From NCBI GenBank assembly GCA_910585545.1, contig CAJUFN010000011.1, positions 1 to 64,000 on the forward strand: 64,000 nucleotides of DNA. The letters run 5' to 3'. Source of the DNA: an uncultured Lachnospiraceae bacterium (lineage in GTDB: Bacteria; Bacillota; Clostridia; Lachnospirales; Lachnospiraceae). The notes under the pieces were generated by a model. The model was not told where the DNA came from. It did not search any database and saw only the letters and a program-made list of their open reading frames with translations. Shown piece after piece: positions 23,903-30,879 of the stretch (the stretch's first letter is position 1; each line of letters opens with the position of its first letter). Position numbers and translations under genes: made by a program.

Positions 23903-24331
23903 ATGGTTAGGAGATTCAAAAAATCAGATACCGATAAAGTTATGCAGATATGGCTAAATGGAAATGAAGACGCACATCCTTTTATTCCAAAAGAGTATTG
24001 GCGTTCCAATTTCTCGATGGTCCGGGAACAACTTTTACAAGCAGAGATTTTTGTCTGTGAAACAGAGGGAGAAATACATGGGTTTATTGGTGTTGTCGGA
24101 GAATATATAGCAGGGATTTTTGTGGAAAGAGAATATCGTTCCTGTGGTATCGGGAAACAGCTTTTGGAATATGTGAAGCGAATATATGGCATACTATCTT
24201 TGTCTGTATATCAGAAAAATGAGCGTGCCGTTGCATTTTATTCCAGAGAGGGCTTTTCAATCTTATCAAAAGAACTTGATGAAGACACTAAAGAAACAGA
24301 ATACACAATGATTTGGAAAAAGAAACGGTAA
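23903..24331 (+). CDS. GNAT family N-acetyltransferase
   Basis: A 142-residue acetyltransferase, start ATG 23903, 4 bp after the SseB stop (an overlapping ATG at 23885 is possible). Acetyl-CoA motif: IAGIFVEREYRSCGIGKQLLEYVK; C-terminal strand-helix: VYQKNERAVAFYSREGFSIL. The pattern is that of small-molecule or protein-terminal acetyltransferases of the RimI/YjaB type; target unknown. Probably co-transcribed with the SseB gene. Confidence 0.85.
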   Translation: MVRRFKKSDTDKVMQIWLNGNEDAHPFIPKEYWRSNFSMVREQLLQAEIFVCETEGEIHGFIGVVGEYIAGIFVEREYRSCGIGKQLLEYVKRIYGILSLSVYQKNERAVAFYSREGFSILSKELDEDTKETEYTMIWKKKR

Positions 24332-24369
24332 AAAAGGCATATACCATGAAATGAAAAGGAGAATCAATT

Positions 24370-24762
24370 ATGAGAGTTGCGGTTACTTATGAAAATGGTG
24401 AAATTTTTCAGCATTTTGGACACACAGCACAGTTTAAAATCTATGACATCGAAAATGGAGAGATTTTATCAATGGAGGTTGTAGATACCAAAGGAAGCGG
24501 TCATGGGGCTTTGGCAGGCTTTTTAAGTGCAATGAAAGTGGAGGTGCTGATTTGCGGAGGTATCGGCGGCGGTGCTCAGATAGCATTGGCAGAAGCCGGA
24601 ATCAAGCTTTACGGAGGTGTTTCGGGCAATGCAGATAAAGCGGTAGAGGATTTTTTGTCTGACAGCTTAGCATTTAATCCGAATGTGCATTGCAGCCATC
24701 ATGATCATTCTCACGGAGAGCATCATTGCGGAGAAAACAAGCACGGATGCACAGGCAATTAA
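24370..24762 (+). CDS. Dinitrogenase iron-molybdenum cofactor (NifX/NifB-C-like) protein
   Basis: A 130-residue protein of the NifX/NafY-like fold: RVAVTYENGEIFQHFGHTAQFKIYDI, then EVLICGGIGGGAQIALAEAGIKLYGGV. The C terminus is a His/Cys-rich tail (CSHHDHSHGEHHCGENKHGC) that could bind a metal such as nickel or iron. No nitrogenase genes are here; in anaerobes such proteins are implied in Fe-S or metal cofactor handling. RBS AAAGGAG. The DUF1905 gene follows 14 bp later. Confidence 0.9.
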   Translation: MRVAVTYENGEIFQHFGHTAQFKIYDIENGEILSMEVVDTKGSGHGALAGFLSAMKVEVLICGGIGGGAQIALAEAGIKLYGGVSGNADKAVEDFLSDSLAFNPNVHCSHHDHSHGEHHCGENKHGCTGN

Positions 24763-24776
24763 GATAACTGTATAAT

Positions 24777-25064
24777 ATGGAAAGTAAAGTGTATGAATAT
24801 GAATCCCTGATTTATGAAGCCGGAAAGACAGGCGGTGCTTATGTTATATTTCCTTATGATATCAGGAAAGAGTTTGGACGAGGCCGAGTGAAGGTGCATG
24901 CTACGTTTGACGGGGAACCGTATGATGGCAGTATTGTAAATATGGGAGTAAAGAATTCTGATGGAAGCATATGTTATATCATAGGTATTCGTAAAGATAT
25001 CCGTTTCCGGATAGGAAAAGAGCCCGGAGACAAGGTGCTGGTGACGGTCAGAGAGCGAGAGTGA
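24777..25064 (+). CDS. DUF1905 domain protein
   Basis: A 95-residue protein matching DUF1905: YEYESLIYEAGKTGGAYVIFPYDIRKEFG near the start, GRVKVHATFDGEPYDGSI, and CYIIGIRKDIRFRIGKEPGDKVLVTV. It is a small beta-barrel-like fold also found in front of YdeI domains. No biochemical function is established. Start is uncertain (a short gap of 14 bp after the NifX-like gene and no strong ribosome binding site), but the match begins near the ATG. Confidence 0.85.
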   Translation: MESKVYEYESLIYEAGKTGGAYVIFPYDIRKEFGRGRVKVHATFDGEPYDGSIVNMGVKNSDGSICYIIGIRKDIRFRIGKEPGDKVLVTVRERE

Positions 25065-25177
25065 AAGAAGCCATTTCAGAATTGTTAAGAAAACGGGCGA
25101 AATTGCAATTTTGTGTTGATAGATTTTTTCCTGTATATCACTTATAATTTATGAAAACAACACAGGAGGTAATCATT

Positions 25178-25630
25178 ATGAGTTTAGGAAACAATCTTTT
25201 TAACGCACGCAAAAGAAGCGGTTTATCACAAGAGGAAGTAGCTGAGAAGTTAGGTGTAAGCAGACAGACAATCTCGAAATGGGAGCTTGATGAAACGTTG
25301 CCGGATATATGTCAATCTAAGCATTTATCAAATTTGTATCATGTAACAGTGGATGAATTGGTAGAATTTGATGTAGATGTGAAAGCGATTGAGGATATTA
25401 TTGAAAATGTAAGTGGAAAAACAGAAGAAAAAATTGACTGGACAAGCGTATGGGGAAAGAAATATCCGGTATTAACAACTTATCAGGAAAAAGTAGATCT
25501 CGATAATTATGTAACTAAAATAAAAGAATTGCTTGATAGTCTGAAAAGCAGATATGGTTATAATGATCTGGATGCTATGTTAGTATTAAAAGATATTTTA
25601 GCACATACATGGAATAGCAAGAAACAGTAA
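25178..25630 (+). CDS. XRE-family transcriptional regulator
   Basis: A 150-residue protein starting at ATG 25178 behind AGGAGGT (an in-frame ATG at 25151 lacks one). Residues 4-60 are the helix-turn-helix (LSQEEVAEKLGVSRQTISKWELDE). The C-terminal part is acidic and helical with no recognised domain. Stand-alone; ends 27 bp before a strong terminator. Target unknown. Confidence 0.85.
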   Translation: MSLGNNLFNARKRSGLSQEEVAEKLGVSRQTISKWELDETLPDICQSKHLSNLYHVTVDELVEFDVDVKAIEDIIENVSGKTEEKIDWTSVWGKKYPVLTTYQEKVDLDNYVTKIKELLDSLKSRYGYNDLDAMLVLKDILAHTWNSKKQ

Positions 25631-25656
25631 TAAATTTGATCGCAATTTAATAGAAC

Positions 25657-25700
25657 ACCGGGGAGTGGGAGTTTATATAGAGCCATTCCCCGGTATTTTT
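25657..25700 (+). terminator. Rho-independent terminator
   Basis: ACCGGGGAGTGG (25657-25668) pairs with CCATTCCCCGGT (25683-25694) with one mismatch, then TTTTT. It precedes the dispersed repeat. Confidence 0.85.
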
Positions 25701-25760
25701 TATGATATAGGAAAGTTTGTACTTTCCTATATCATAAAACCCTCCGGGAGGATGCGCACT
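25701..25760 (+). repeat. Dispersed palindromic repeat, copy 1
   Basis: TATGATATAGGAAAGT (25701-25716) and ACTTTCCTATATCATA (25721-25736) are a perfect inverted repeat around a 4-base loop, followed by AAAA and a CG-rich tail ending GATGCGCACT at 25760. Copies 2 (29582-29631, opposite orientation) and 3 (39176-39233) share both parts. Function unknown. Confidence 0.9.
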
Positions 25761-25895
25761 CGCGTGAGCGGAGGCAGTCAGCAAAAGCTGATCACGCTCA
25801 GCGCGCAAAGCGTGCAAGCCCCTTATGAGTGAGGGGATGGGGGAGTTGAAGCGGGCTTGCCCACTTTGTTATTTGTGAAACTAAATGGTTAATTG
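25761..25895. other. GC-rich structured intergenic segment
   Basis: After the repeat tail there are further inverted repeats: CGCTC/GAGCG elements, and GCAAGCCC near 25814 with GGGCTTGC near 25855, which could fold into a long structured arm. No gene. Possibly an extended part of the same repeat family or a non-coding RNA. Confidence 0.4.
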
Positions 25896-26792
25896 CTATT
25901 TTATATTTTGACTTCTGTACTCGCGTGGCGTACAGTTATAGAAACGCTTAAATGTTTTAGCAAAATTACTTGAACTGTCAAAGCCGCATAGAGCAGCGAT
26001 TTCTGATATATTGTCGGTTGGGTTTTTTAACAGGATTTCAGCTCCTTGCATAATCCGATATTTTAATAAATACTGGATAGGGGAAAGCTGAATTGTTTTC
26101 CTAAAACAGCGCAGACTTTCTCTTTCGCTAATATTGGCAGCATTTGAGATTTCCGACAAGGAAATATCGTCAGCAAAATTTTTGTGAATATAAGCAAGCA
26201 TTTTTCTGATGCGAAGATTGTCTTTGGTCAACGGAATATTTTGCGTATCTGCTTGTGGGTGAAATTCTCCATATAAAAAAAGACAGATACGGGATAAATT
26301 TTCTCGCACAGTAAATTCATATCCGTAACAATCTCGTGCAAGAGCCTCAAACGCGCAGTTAAACCAGTCCGTCATGTTTTTATTGCTCCCTGCTTTTATT
26401 AAATAGTGTGAAAAGCTATTACAGGTTAATAACGGCTGCATATACTTTTGGGCAAATATAGAATCTTCATTTCCGGTAATGAGTGTCGGACTAAAAACAA
26501 GGGAGTGCAGTTTATACTCCGTGACGGCCGCAGCATAATGAAGAATATTTGAATTGATAACCATACAGTCTCCTTTTTCCAAAAGAAAAGAGACTGACGG
26601 CATTTTTAATCTCATCTGTCCGCTTTCGATATACACAATTTCAATTTCCTCATGCCAGTGCCACGAGATAATGTCTTCCGGTTTGTCTGTATAACAAGAA
26701 GAATATCCGGCACAGGGAAATTCAAGGGTTCCATGCGGTTGGAGTTCTTTTGATATTTTGTTTAAGTTTAAGCCACATTTTTGTAATGCCAT
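25896..26792 (-). CDS. AraC-family regulator with cupin sensor
   Basis: A 298-residue regulator. The N-terminal half has a cupin-like sensor (SWHWHEEIEIVYIESGQMRL, then LEKGDCMVINSNILHYA). The C-terminal 100 residues are the AraC double helix-turn-helix (ISLSEISNAANISERESLRCFRK and ISEIAALCGFDSSSNFAKTFKRFYNCTPREYR). It is divergent from the MFS transporter at 26911, with 118 bp between, and probably controls it in response to a small molecule. Confidence 0.92.
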   Translation of the reverse strand: MALQKCGLNLNKISKELQPHGTLEFPCAGYSSCYTDKPEDIISWHWHEEIEIVYIESGQMRLKMPSVSFLLEKGDCMVINSNILHYAAAVTEYKLHSLVFSPTLITGNEDSIFAQKYMQPLLTCNSFSHYLIKAGSNKNMTDWFNCAFEALARDCYGYEFTVRENLSRICLFLYGEFHPQADTQNIPLTKDNLRIRKMLAYIHKNFADDISLSEISNAANISERESLRCFRKTIQLSPIQYLLKYRIMQGAEILLKNPTDNISEIAALCGFDSSSNFAKTFKRFYNCTPREYRSQNIK

Positions 26793-26910
26793 AGTTCTGT
26801 CCTTCTTATTATCTGGCGTTTTTTTAACATTATACGTCTGGAAATGTATTGTATCAAGGGCTATTTGACGATATTCTTTTAATAGATAACAAACACAGGA
26901 GGAAAATAAA

Positions 26911-28104
26911 ATGTTTCAGTTTTTATTGATTATTATTTATCTTGCTTTTATCAGTCTGGGGCTCCCGGATTCTTTATTAGGTTCAGCGTGGCCGGCCATG
27001 TATCAGGAGTTTTCGGTACCTGTTTCTTATGCAGGCGGGATTTCTATGATTATTGCTGTCGGAACGATTATTTCCAGTCTGCAAAGTGACAGATTGACCA
27101 GAAAATTTGGAACGGGCAAAGTTACGGCAGCTAGTGTGTTAATGACTGCTGCTGCATTGTTTGGCTTTTCAATCAGTCATTCTTACGCCGTATTGTGCTT
27201 ATGGGCGATTCCTTACGGGCTTGGAGCCGGAAGTGTAGATGCTTCTTTGAACAATTATGTCGCGCTTCATTATGCCAGCAGACATATGAGCTGGCTTCAT
27301 TGTATGTGGGGTGTTGGTGCTTCGCTTGGTCCGTATATCATGGGGTATGCGTTGACTGATGAAAGAGGATGGAATATGGGGTATCGATATATCGCAGTGC
27401 TTCAAATTGTATTGACCATGATATTGATTTTCAGCTTGCCATTATGGAAAAGACAGGAAAATAATAATACGGGGCTGACGGATACAGAAGCGGAAAGCAA
27501 ACCGCTTTCTTTACGGGAAATAATTAAAGTTCCAGGAGCAAAAGAAATTATGATTACATTTTTCTGTTATTGTGCTTTGGAGCAGACAGCGGGACTATGG
27601 GCAAGCAGCTATCTTGTGCTACACCGAGGATTGCCAGCAGAAACTGCTGCCGGATTTGCAAGTCTGTTTTTTATTGGGATTACAGCAGGCAGGGGAGTTA
27701 GCGGATTTTTGACAATCAAGTTAAATGATATACAAATGATACGGCTTGGACAGGGATTTATTTTGGTGGGCATTGTGTTTTTATTTTTGCCGTTTGGCAG
27801 CGGGGGTGCCTTGTTAGGCTTGATTTTGGTTGGATTGGGCTGTGCCCCAATCTATCCGTCCATTATACATTCTACGCCAGAACATTTTGGTGCGGATAAG
27901 TCACAGGCTATGATTGGTGTACAAATGGCATCTGCCTATGTGGGGACTTGTCTTATGCCGCCAATCTTCGGACTTATTGTAAATCATATCAGCGTCTCCT
28001 TGTTTCCGGTCTATTTACTGGCAATACTAGTTCTTATGGCTGGCATGCATGAAAAAATGTTATTGAAAGCAGTTGCCATTCACGGGAGGCGAAAAGAAAA
28101 ATAA
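26911..28104 (+). CDS. MFS transporter
   Basis: A 397-residue major facilitator with about 12 hydrophobic segments. The first helix reads LLIIIYLAFISLGLPDSLLG, which is typical of FucP/YbjJ-like uptake carriers and of some efflux ones; the conserved loop after helix 2 has SDRLTRKFGTGKV. The central hydrophilic part between residues 180 and 210 separates two six-helix halves. Substrate is unknown. RBS GGAGGAAA; divergently controlled, probably by the AraC gene. Confidence 0.9.
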   Translation: MFQFLLIIIYLAFISLGLPDSLLGSAWPAMYQEFSVPVSYAGGISMIIAVGTIISSLQSDRLTRKFGTGKVTAASVLMTAAALFGFSISHSYAVLCLWAIPYGLGAGSVDASLNNYVALHYASRHMSWLHCMWGVGASLGPYIMGYALTDERGWNMGYRYIAVLQIVLTMILIFSLPLWKRQENNNTGLTDTEAESKPLSLREIIKVPGAKEIMITFFCYCALEQTAGLWASSYLVLHRGLPAETAAGFASLFFIGITAGRGVSGFLTIKLNDIQMIRLGQGFILVGIVFLFLPFGSGGALLGLILVGLGCAPIYPSIIHSTPEHFGADKSQAMIGVQMASAYVGTCLMPPIFGLIVNHISVSLFPVYLLAILVLMAGMHEKMLLKAVAIHGRRKEK

Positions 28105-28209
28105 CGTTGTAATACAGGTGATTGATAAGGTATAATGATTTTACTTAAAAACAGAAAAATTGATGTATTTTAGAAACGAAGAGTAGGTAGGAAGGGAGAT
28201 TTGTTTACT

Positions 28210-28776
28210 ATGGAAAATACGGAACGTCATCGGTGTTTCTGGGTAAATATGAAGAATCCGCTTTATATTCAGTATCATGATACTGAATGGGGAGTACCTC
28301 AGCATTCAGATAAAAAATTATGGGAATTGTTAATGTTGGAAAGTTTTCAAGCGGGCTTATCGTGGGAATGCATTTTGAATAAACGGGAAGGTTTTCGCAA
28401 GGCTTTCGATGATTTTGATGTAGAAAAGATAAGTAGATATGGAGAGGAAAAGTATTTGCAATTATTAGCCGATCCGAATATTATCCGCAATAAATTAAAA
28501 ATCAAAGCATGTATCACAAATAGTAAGATATTTAGAAAAATTCAAGAAGAGTATGGTTCCTTTGATACATATATATGGGGATTTACAGAAAGACAGGTGA
28601 TTTTTGAAAGCTGTGATATTCGAACAAGTTCCCCTTTGTCCGATGAGATTTCAAAGGATTTGAAAAAGAGAGGAATGAAATTCGTTGGTACGGTCATTAT
28701 ATATTCGTATTTGCAGGCAATTGGAATCCTGAATGCACATACGAAAGACTGTGATTGGTATAAAGGCAAGTTATAA
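28210..28776 (+). CDS. tag: DNA-3-methyladenine glycosylase I
   Basis: A 188-residue enzyme that removes 3-methyladenine from DNA in base-excision repair. Family blocks: HRCFWVNMKNPLYIQYHDTEWGVP (with the first Cys and His of the zinc site), LWELLMLESFQAGLSW (catalytic Glu), and the C-terminal KFVGTVIIYSYLQAIGILNAHTKDC with the last His and Cys. A TTG start nine bases upstream (28201) is the alternative. The VOC and DUF3788 genes follow within 26 bp and then by overlap, so a small operon is likely. Confidence 0.95.
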   Translation: MENTERHRCFWVNMKNPLYIQYHDTEWGVPQHSDKKLWELLMLESFQAGLSWECILNKREGFRKAFDDFDVEKISRYGEEKYLQLLADPNIIRNKLKIKACITNSKIFRKIQEEYGSFDTYIWGFTERQVIFESCDIRTSSPLSDEISKDLKKRGMKFVGTVIIYSYLQAIGILNAHTKDCDWYKGKL

Positions 28777-28802
28777 GAGATTTGCAATGGGAGGAAAAGT
28801 CA

Positions 28803-29168
28803 ATGAAGCTTAGAAATATATTGATAGTTGTGGAAGATATCGAGAAATCCAAAAAGTTTTATCATGATTTGTTCGGGCTTATGCCGATATCAGATAATGC
28901 CGGAAATACAATTTTGTCAGAAGGACTCGTTCTCCAGGACAAAAAAATCTGGGAAAGTACTCTTAAAAAGAAGGTTTCTCCAGAGAATAATTCTTGCGAG
29001 CTATACTTTGAAGCATATGATATAGAAGCCTTTGTAAGGAGACTTGAAAAGCTATATCCATCAATTAAATATGTGAATGAGCTTATAGAGAATGGATTGG
29101 GAAAGAAAGTGATTCGTTTTTATGATTTAGATGGTAATCTGATTGAAGTGGGGATGGCATATGATTGA
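28803..29168 (+). CDS. VOC (glyoxalase/bleomycin-resistance-like) protein
   Basis: A 121-residue vicinal-oxygen-chelate fold protein. The start is ATG 28803, eight bases after GGGAGG (an in-frame ATG at 28782 is out of reach of it). Signature features are the N-terminal LRNILIVVEDIEKSKKFYHDLFGL and the C-terminal RFYDLDGNLIEVGM. Metal ligands are incomplete, so it may be a binding rather than a catalytic member. It overlaps the DUF3788 gene by 8 bp. Confidence 0.9.
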   Translation: MKLRNILIVVEDIEKSKKFYHDLFGLMPISDNAGNTILSEGLVLQDKKIWESTLKKKVSPENNSCELYFEAYDIEAFVRRLEKLYPSIKYVNELIENGLGKKVIRFYDLDGNLIEVGMAYD

Positions 29169-29577
29169 TTTGCAAAACAAACAGTATTGTCCGACGATTG
29201 AAGAAATTGGAGAGTGTATTGGTAATTCTGTATTTGATGATTTTTGCAAAGACATGGAGCAAAAATATAAGTGCAGTGAAAAAATAGAATTCAGCGCCTG
29301 CAGTTTGGCGCCGGGATGGAATATTAAATTTAAAAAGTCAGGTAAGACATTGTGTACGATATATCCGGGAGAAGCTTTTTTTACAACGATGGTGGTGGTT
29401 GGCAAAAAAGAAAAGGAGCGAGTAGAAGAGATACTGCCGGAATGTGATATTCGATTGCAGGAGATTTATCACCGGACAAAAGAAGGAAATGGTGCAAGAT
29501 GGCTGATGATTGATTTGGAAGATAAAGACAGTATGTATGATGATGTGTTTCGGCTGATTGCAATACGCAAGGGATGA
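29161..29577 (+). CDS. DUF3788 family protein
   Basis: A 138-residue DUF3788 protein, start ATG 29161 within the end of the VOC gene. It shares with the protein at 2164 the central PGWNIKFKKSGKTLCTIYPGEAF and the NGARWLMIDLEDKDS-type blocks. The two are paralogues of moderate similarity rather than recent copies. The function of the family is unknown. Translational coupling with the VOC protein suggests a shared task, perhaps small-molecule detoxification. Confidence 0.75.
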   Translation: MIDLQNKQYCPTIEEIGECIGNSVFDDFCKDMEQKYKCSEKIEFSACSLAPGWNIKFKKSGKTLCTIYPGEAFFTTMVVVGKKEKERVEEILPECDIRLQEIYHRTKEGNGARWLMIDLEDKDSMYDDVFRLIAIRKG

Positions 29578-29581
29578 TTAA

Positions 29582-29631
29582 CCCGCGGAGCGTTTTAGGA
29601 TATAGGAAAGTATGAACTTTTCTATATCCTA
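29582..29631 (-). repeat. Dispersed palindromic repeat, copy 2 (inverted)
   Basis: The CG-rich tail CCCGCGGAGCGTTTT (29582-29596) now precedes the palindrome TAGGATATAGGAAAGT / ACTTTTCTATATCCTA (29596-29611 and 29616-29631), i.e. opposite in orientation to copies 1 and 3. Confidence 0.88.
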
Positions 29632-29632
29632 A

Positions 29633-29673
29633 AAAACTCTATGGATCAAGGAGAAGATTCATAGAGTTTTTTT
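29633..29673. terminator. Bidirectional terminator
   Basis: AACTCTATG (29635-29643) pairs with CATAGAGTT (29660-29668), with an A-run before and T-run after, between the convergent DUF3788 and DtxR-type genes. Confidence 0.8.
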
Positions 29674-29683
29674 GCGGTATTTG

Positions 29684-30061
29684 TTATCCTAGAATATATT
29701 TTTTAATAGCTTCAAAACTTTGTTTGCTGATGTCGTGTTCCATCTTACAAGCATCTTGGGCGGCCGTTTCTTCATCAACTCCAAGGTTTACCAGCCAGTT
29801 GTAAAGCAGCATGTGTCTTTCGTATGTATCAGATGCAATCTGTTTTCCTTGTTCGGTAAAAGTAATATATCCTTCGCTGGAAACAGTAATCAGGTCACGG
29901 TTTCGTAAGTTTTTCATGGCGACGCTGACACTTGGTTTGGAATAGCCACGTTCTGTAGCGATATCGATAGAACGTACCACCGGCAGTCGTTGGCTTAATA
30001 TATAAATTGTCTCCAGATAATCTTCCATAGATTCTTCGGACTTATGGCTGACATATCCCAT
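29684..30061 (-). CDS. DtxR/MntR-family metal-dependent regulator
   Basis: A 125-residue regulator starting at the ATG at 30061 behind AAGGGAGA on the minus strand (a longer frame to 30121 has no such site). The helix-turn-helix reads IDIATERGYSKPSVSVAMKNL, and the metal-binding dimerisation part has YERHMLLYNWLVNLGVDEETAAQDACKMEHDIS with His, Cys, Glu and His ligands of the IdeR/MntR type. There is no SH3-like third domain. It probably represses the iron or manganese genes that follow, starting at 30251. Confidence 0.9.
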   Translation of the reverse strand: MGYVSHKSEESMEDYLETIYILSQRLPVVRSIDIATERGYSKPSVSVAMKNLRNRDLITVSSEGYITFTEQGKQIASDTYERHMLLYNWLVNLGVDEETAAQDACKMEHDISKQSFEAIKKYILG

Positions 30062-30128
30062 AAAATTCTCCCTTCGCATTTTTATAATAACTATGTTACC
30101 ATTTAGACGAAAAAAATGCAAGGAACTA

Positions 30129-30160
30129 TTGACAAACCCAATTGGTTAGCATATACTAAC
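30129..30160 (+). promoter_or_regulatory. Promoter with DtxR-like operator before the FeoB-associated gene
   Basis: TTGACA (30129-30134) and TATACT (30152-30157) are 17 bp apart. Overlapping the -10 is GTTAG, six bases, CTAAC (30145-30160), which together with flanking bases resembles the iron-responsive DtxR/IdeR box. The divergent DtxR-type regulator is the obvious binder. Confidence 0.7.
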
Positions 30161-30250
30161 TAAAACAATTCATGATTACATCAGAGAAGAAAGTTAAGGG
30201 AAATTAGTAGAAGCATTGGTAAATTGTAGTTGGAAAGAGAGGAATATATC

Positions 30251-30451
30251 ATGGCAGATTTTATAATTATAATAATTTTGGTGATTTTGATAGGAGCTGC
30301 AGTTACTTATATCGTCAAAGCTAAAAAGAGTGGTGCACAATGCATGGGGTGTCCGGCTGCGGGGAAGTGTGCGGGAAAAAAGGGAGTACATAAGCAGTGT
30401 GATTGCAGTCGGCATGTAAAAAAGAATTCGATTTTAAACAAGAAAAAATAA
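30251..30451 (+). CDS. FeoB-associated Cys-rich membrane protein
   Basis: A 66-residue protein starting at ATG 30251 behind AGAGAGGAA. One N-terminal membrane helix (ADFIIIIILVILIGAAVTYI, about residues 2-21) is followed by a Cys-rich cytoplasmic tail (AQCMGCPAAGKCAGKKG, then QCDCSRH). These proteins usually sit next to feoAB and may assist ferrous iron uptake; here no feo genes are in view, so it has been separated or serves another metal. Controlled by the DtxR-like site upstream. Confidence 0.82.
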   Translation: MADFIIIIILVILIGAAVTYIVKAKKSGAQCMGCPAAGKCAGKKGVHKQCDCSRHVKKNSILNKKK

Positions 30452-30458
30452 AAAAGTA

Positions 30459-30516
30459 TTGAAAAATACCTGTATGGGGTATATAATGATGAAAGATAAA
30501 TACACCCATGGGGTAT
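30459..30516 (+). promoter_or_regulatory. Promoter with two CsoR-type operators
   Basis: TTGAAA (30459-30464) and TATAAT (30482-30487), 17 bp apart, form the promoter. ATACCTGTATGGGGTAT (30466-30482) lies within its spacer, and a second copy, ATACACCCATGGGGTAT, is at 30500-30516. Both are CsoR-like boxes (ATACC...GGGGTAT). They would be occupied by the CsoR protein encoded directly downstream. Confidence 0.8.
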
Positions 30517-30543
30517 ATGAGACCGAGATTTGGAGGAAAAACT

Positions 30544-30849
30544 ATGGAAGAAAAGGTTTGCGAGTGTTCACATCGTACGAAAGCACGTGATGAAAAAGAA
30601 TATAAAGATTTGCTGAATCGTTTAAGCAGAATCGAAGGGCAGGTACGTGGGGTGCGTGGGATGGTCGAGAAAGATGCATATTGTACGGATATTCTGATTC
30701 AGGTGTCGGCAATCAATGCAGCGCTTAATAGTTTTAATAAAGTGCTTTTGGCCAATCACATTCATACCTGTGTAGCAGAAGATATACGTAACGGAAAGGA
30801 CGAAGCGATTGATGAACTTGTGAAGTTACTTCAAAAGTTGATGAAATAG
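30544..30849 (+). CDS. csoR: CsoR-family copper-sensing repressor
   Basis: A 101-residue all-helical repressor starting at ATG 30544. The family pattern is clear: LLNRLSRIEGQVRGVRGMVEKDAYCTDILIQVSA, with the first Cys, then LLANHIHTCVAEDI with His and Cys, completing the Cu(I)-binding Cys-His-Cys triad. Copper binding releases the DNA. It stands in front of copA, with which it is co-transcribed (30 bp gap), and behind two operators. Confidence 0.92.
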   Translation: MEEKVCECSHRTKARDEKEYKDLLNRLSRIEGQVRGVRGMVEKDAYCTDILIQVSAINAALNSFNKVLLANHIHTCVAEDIRNGKDEAIDELVKLLQKLMK

Positions 30850-30879
30850 TCTTTTAGACGGTTAGGAGAGTGAGGATTT

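Noticed and set aside
25761..25895. Riboswitch in the structured GC-rich segment
   Set aside because: It lies behind convergent gene ends, not in a 5' leader, and matches no riboswitch core I can recognise.
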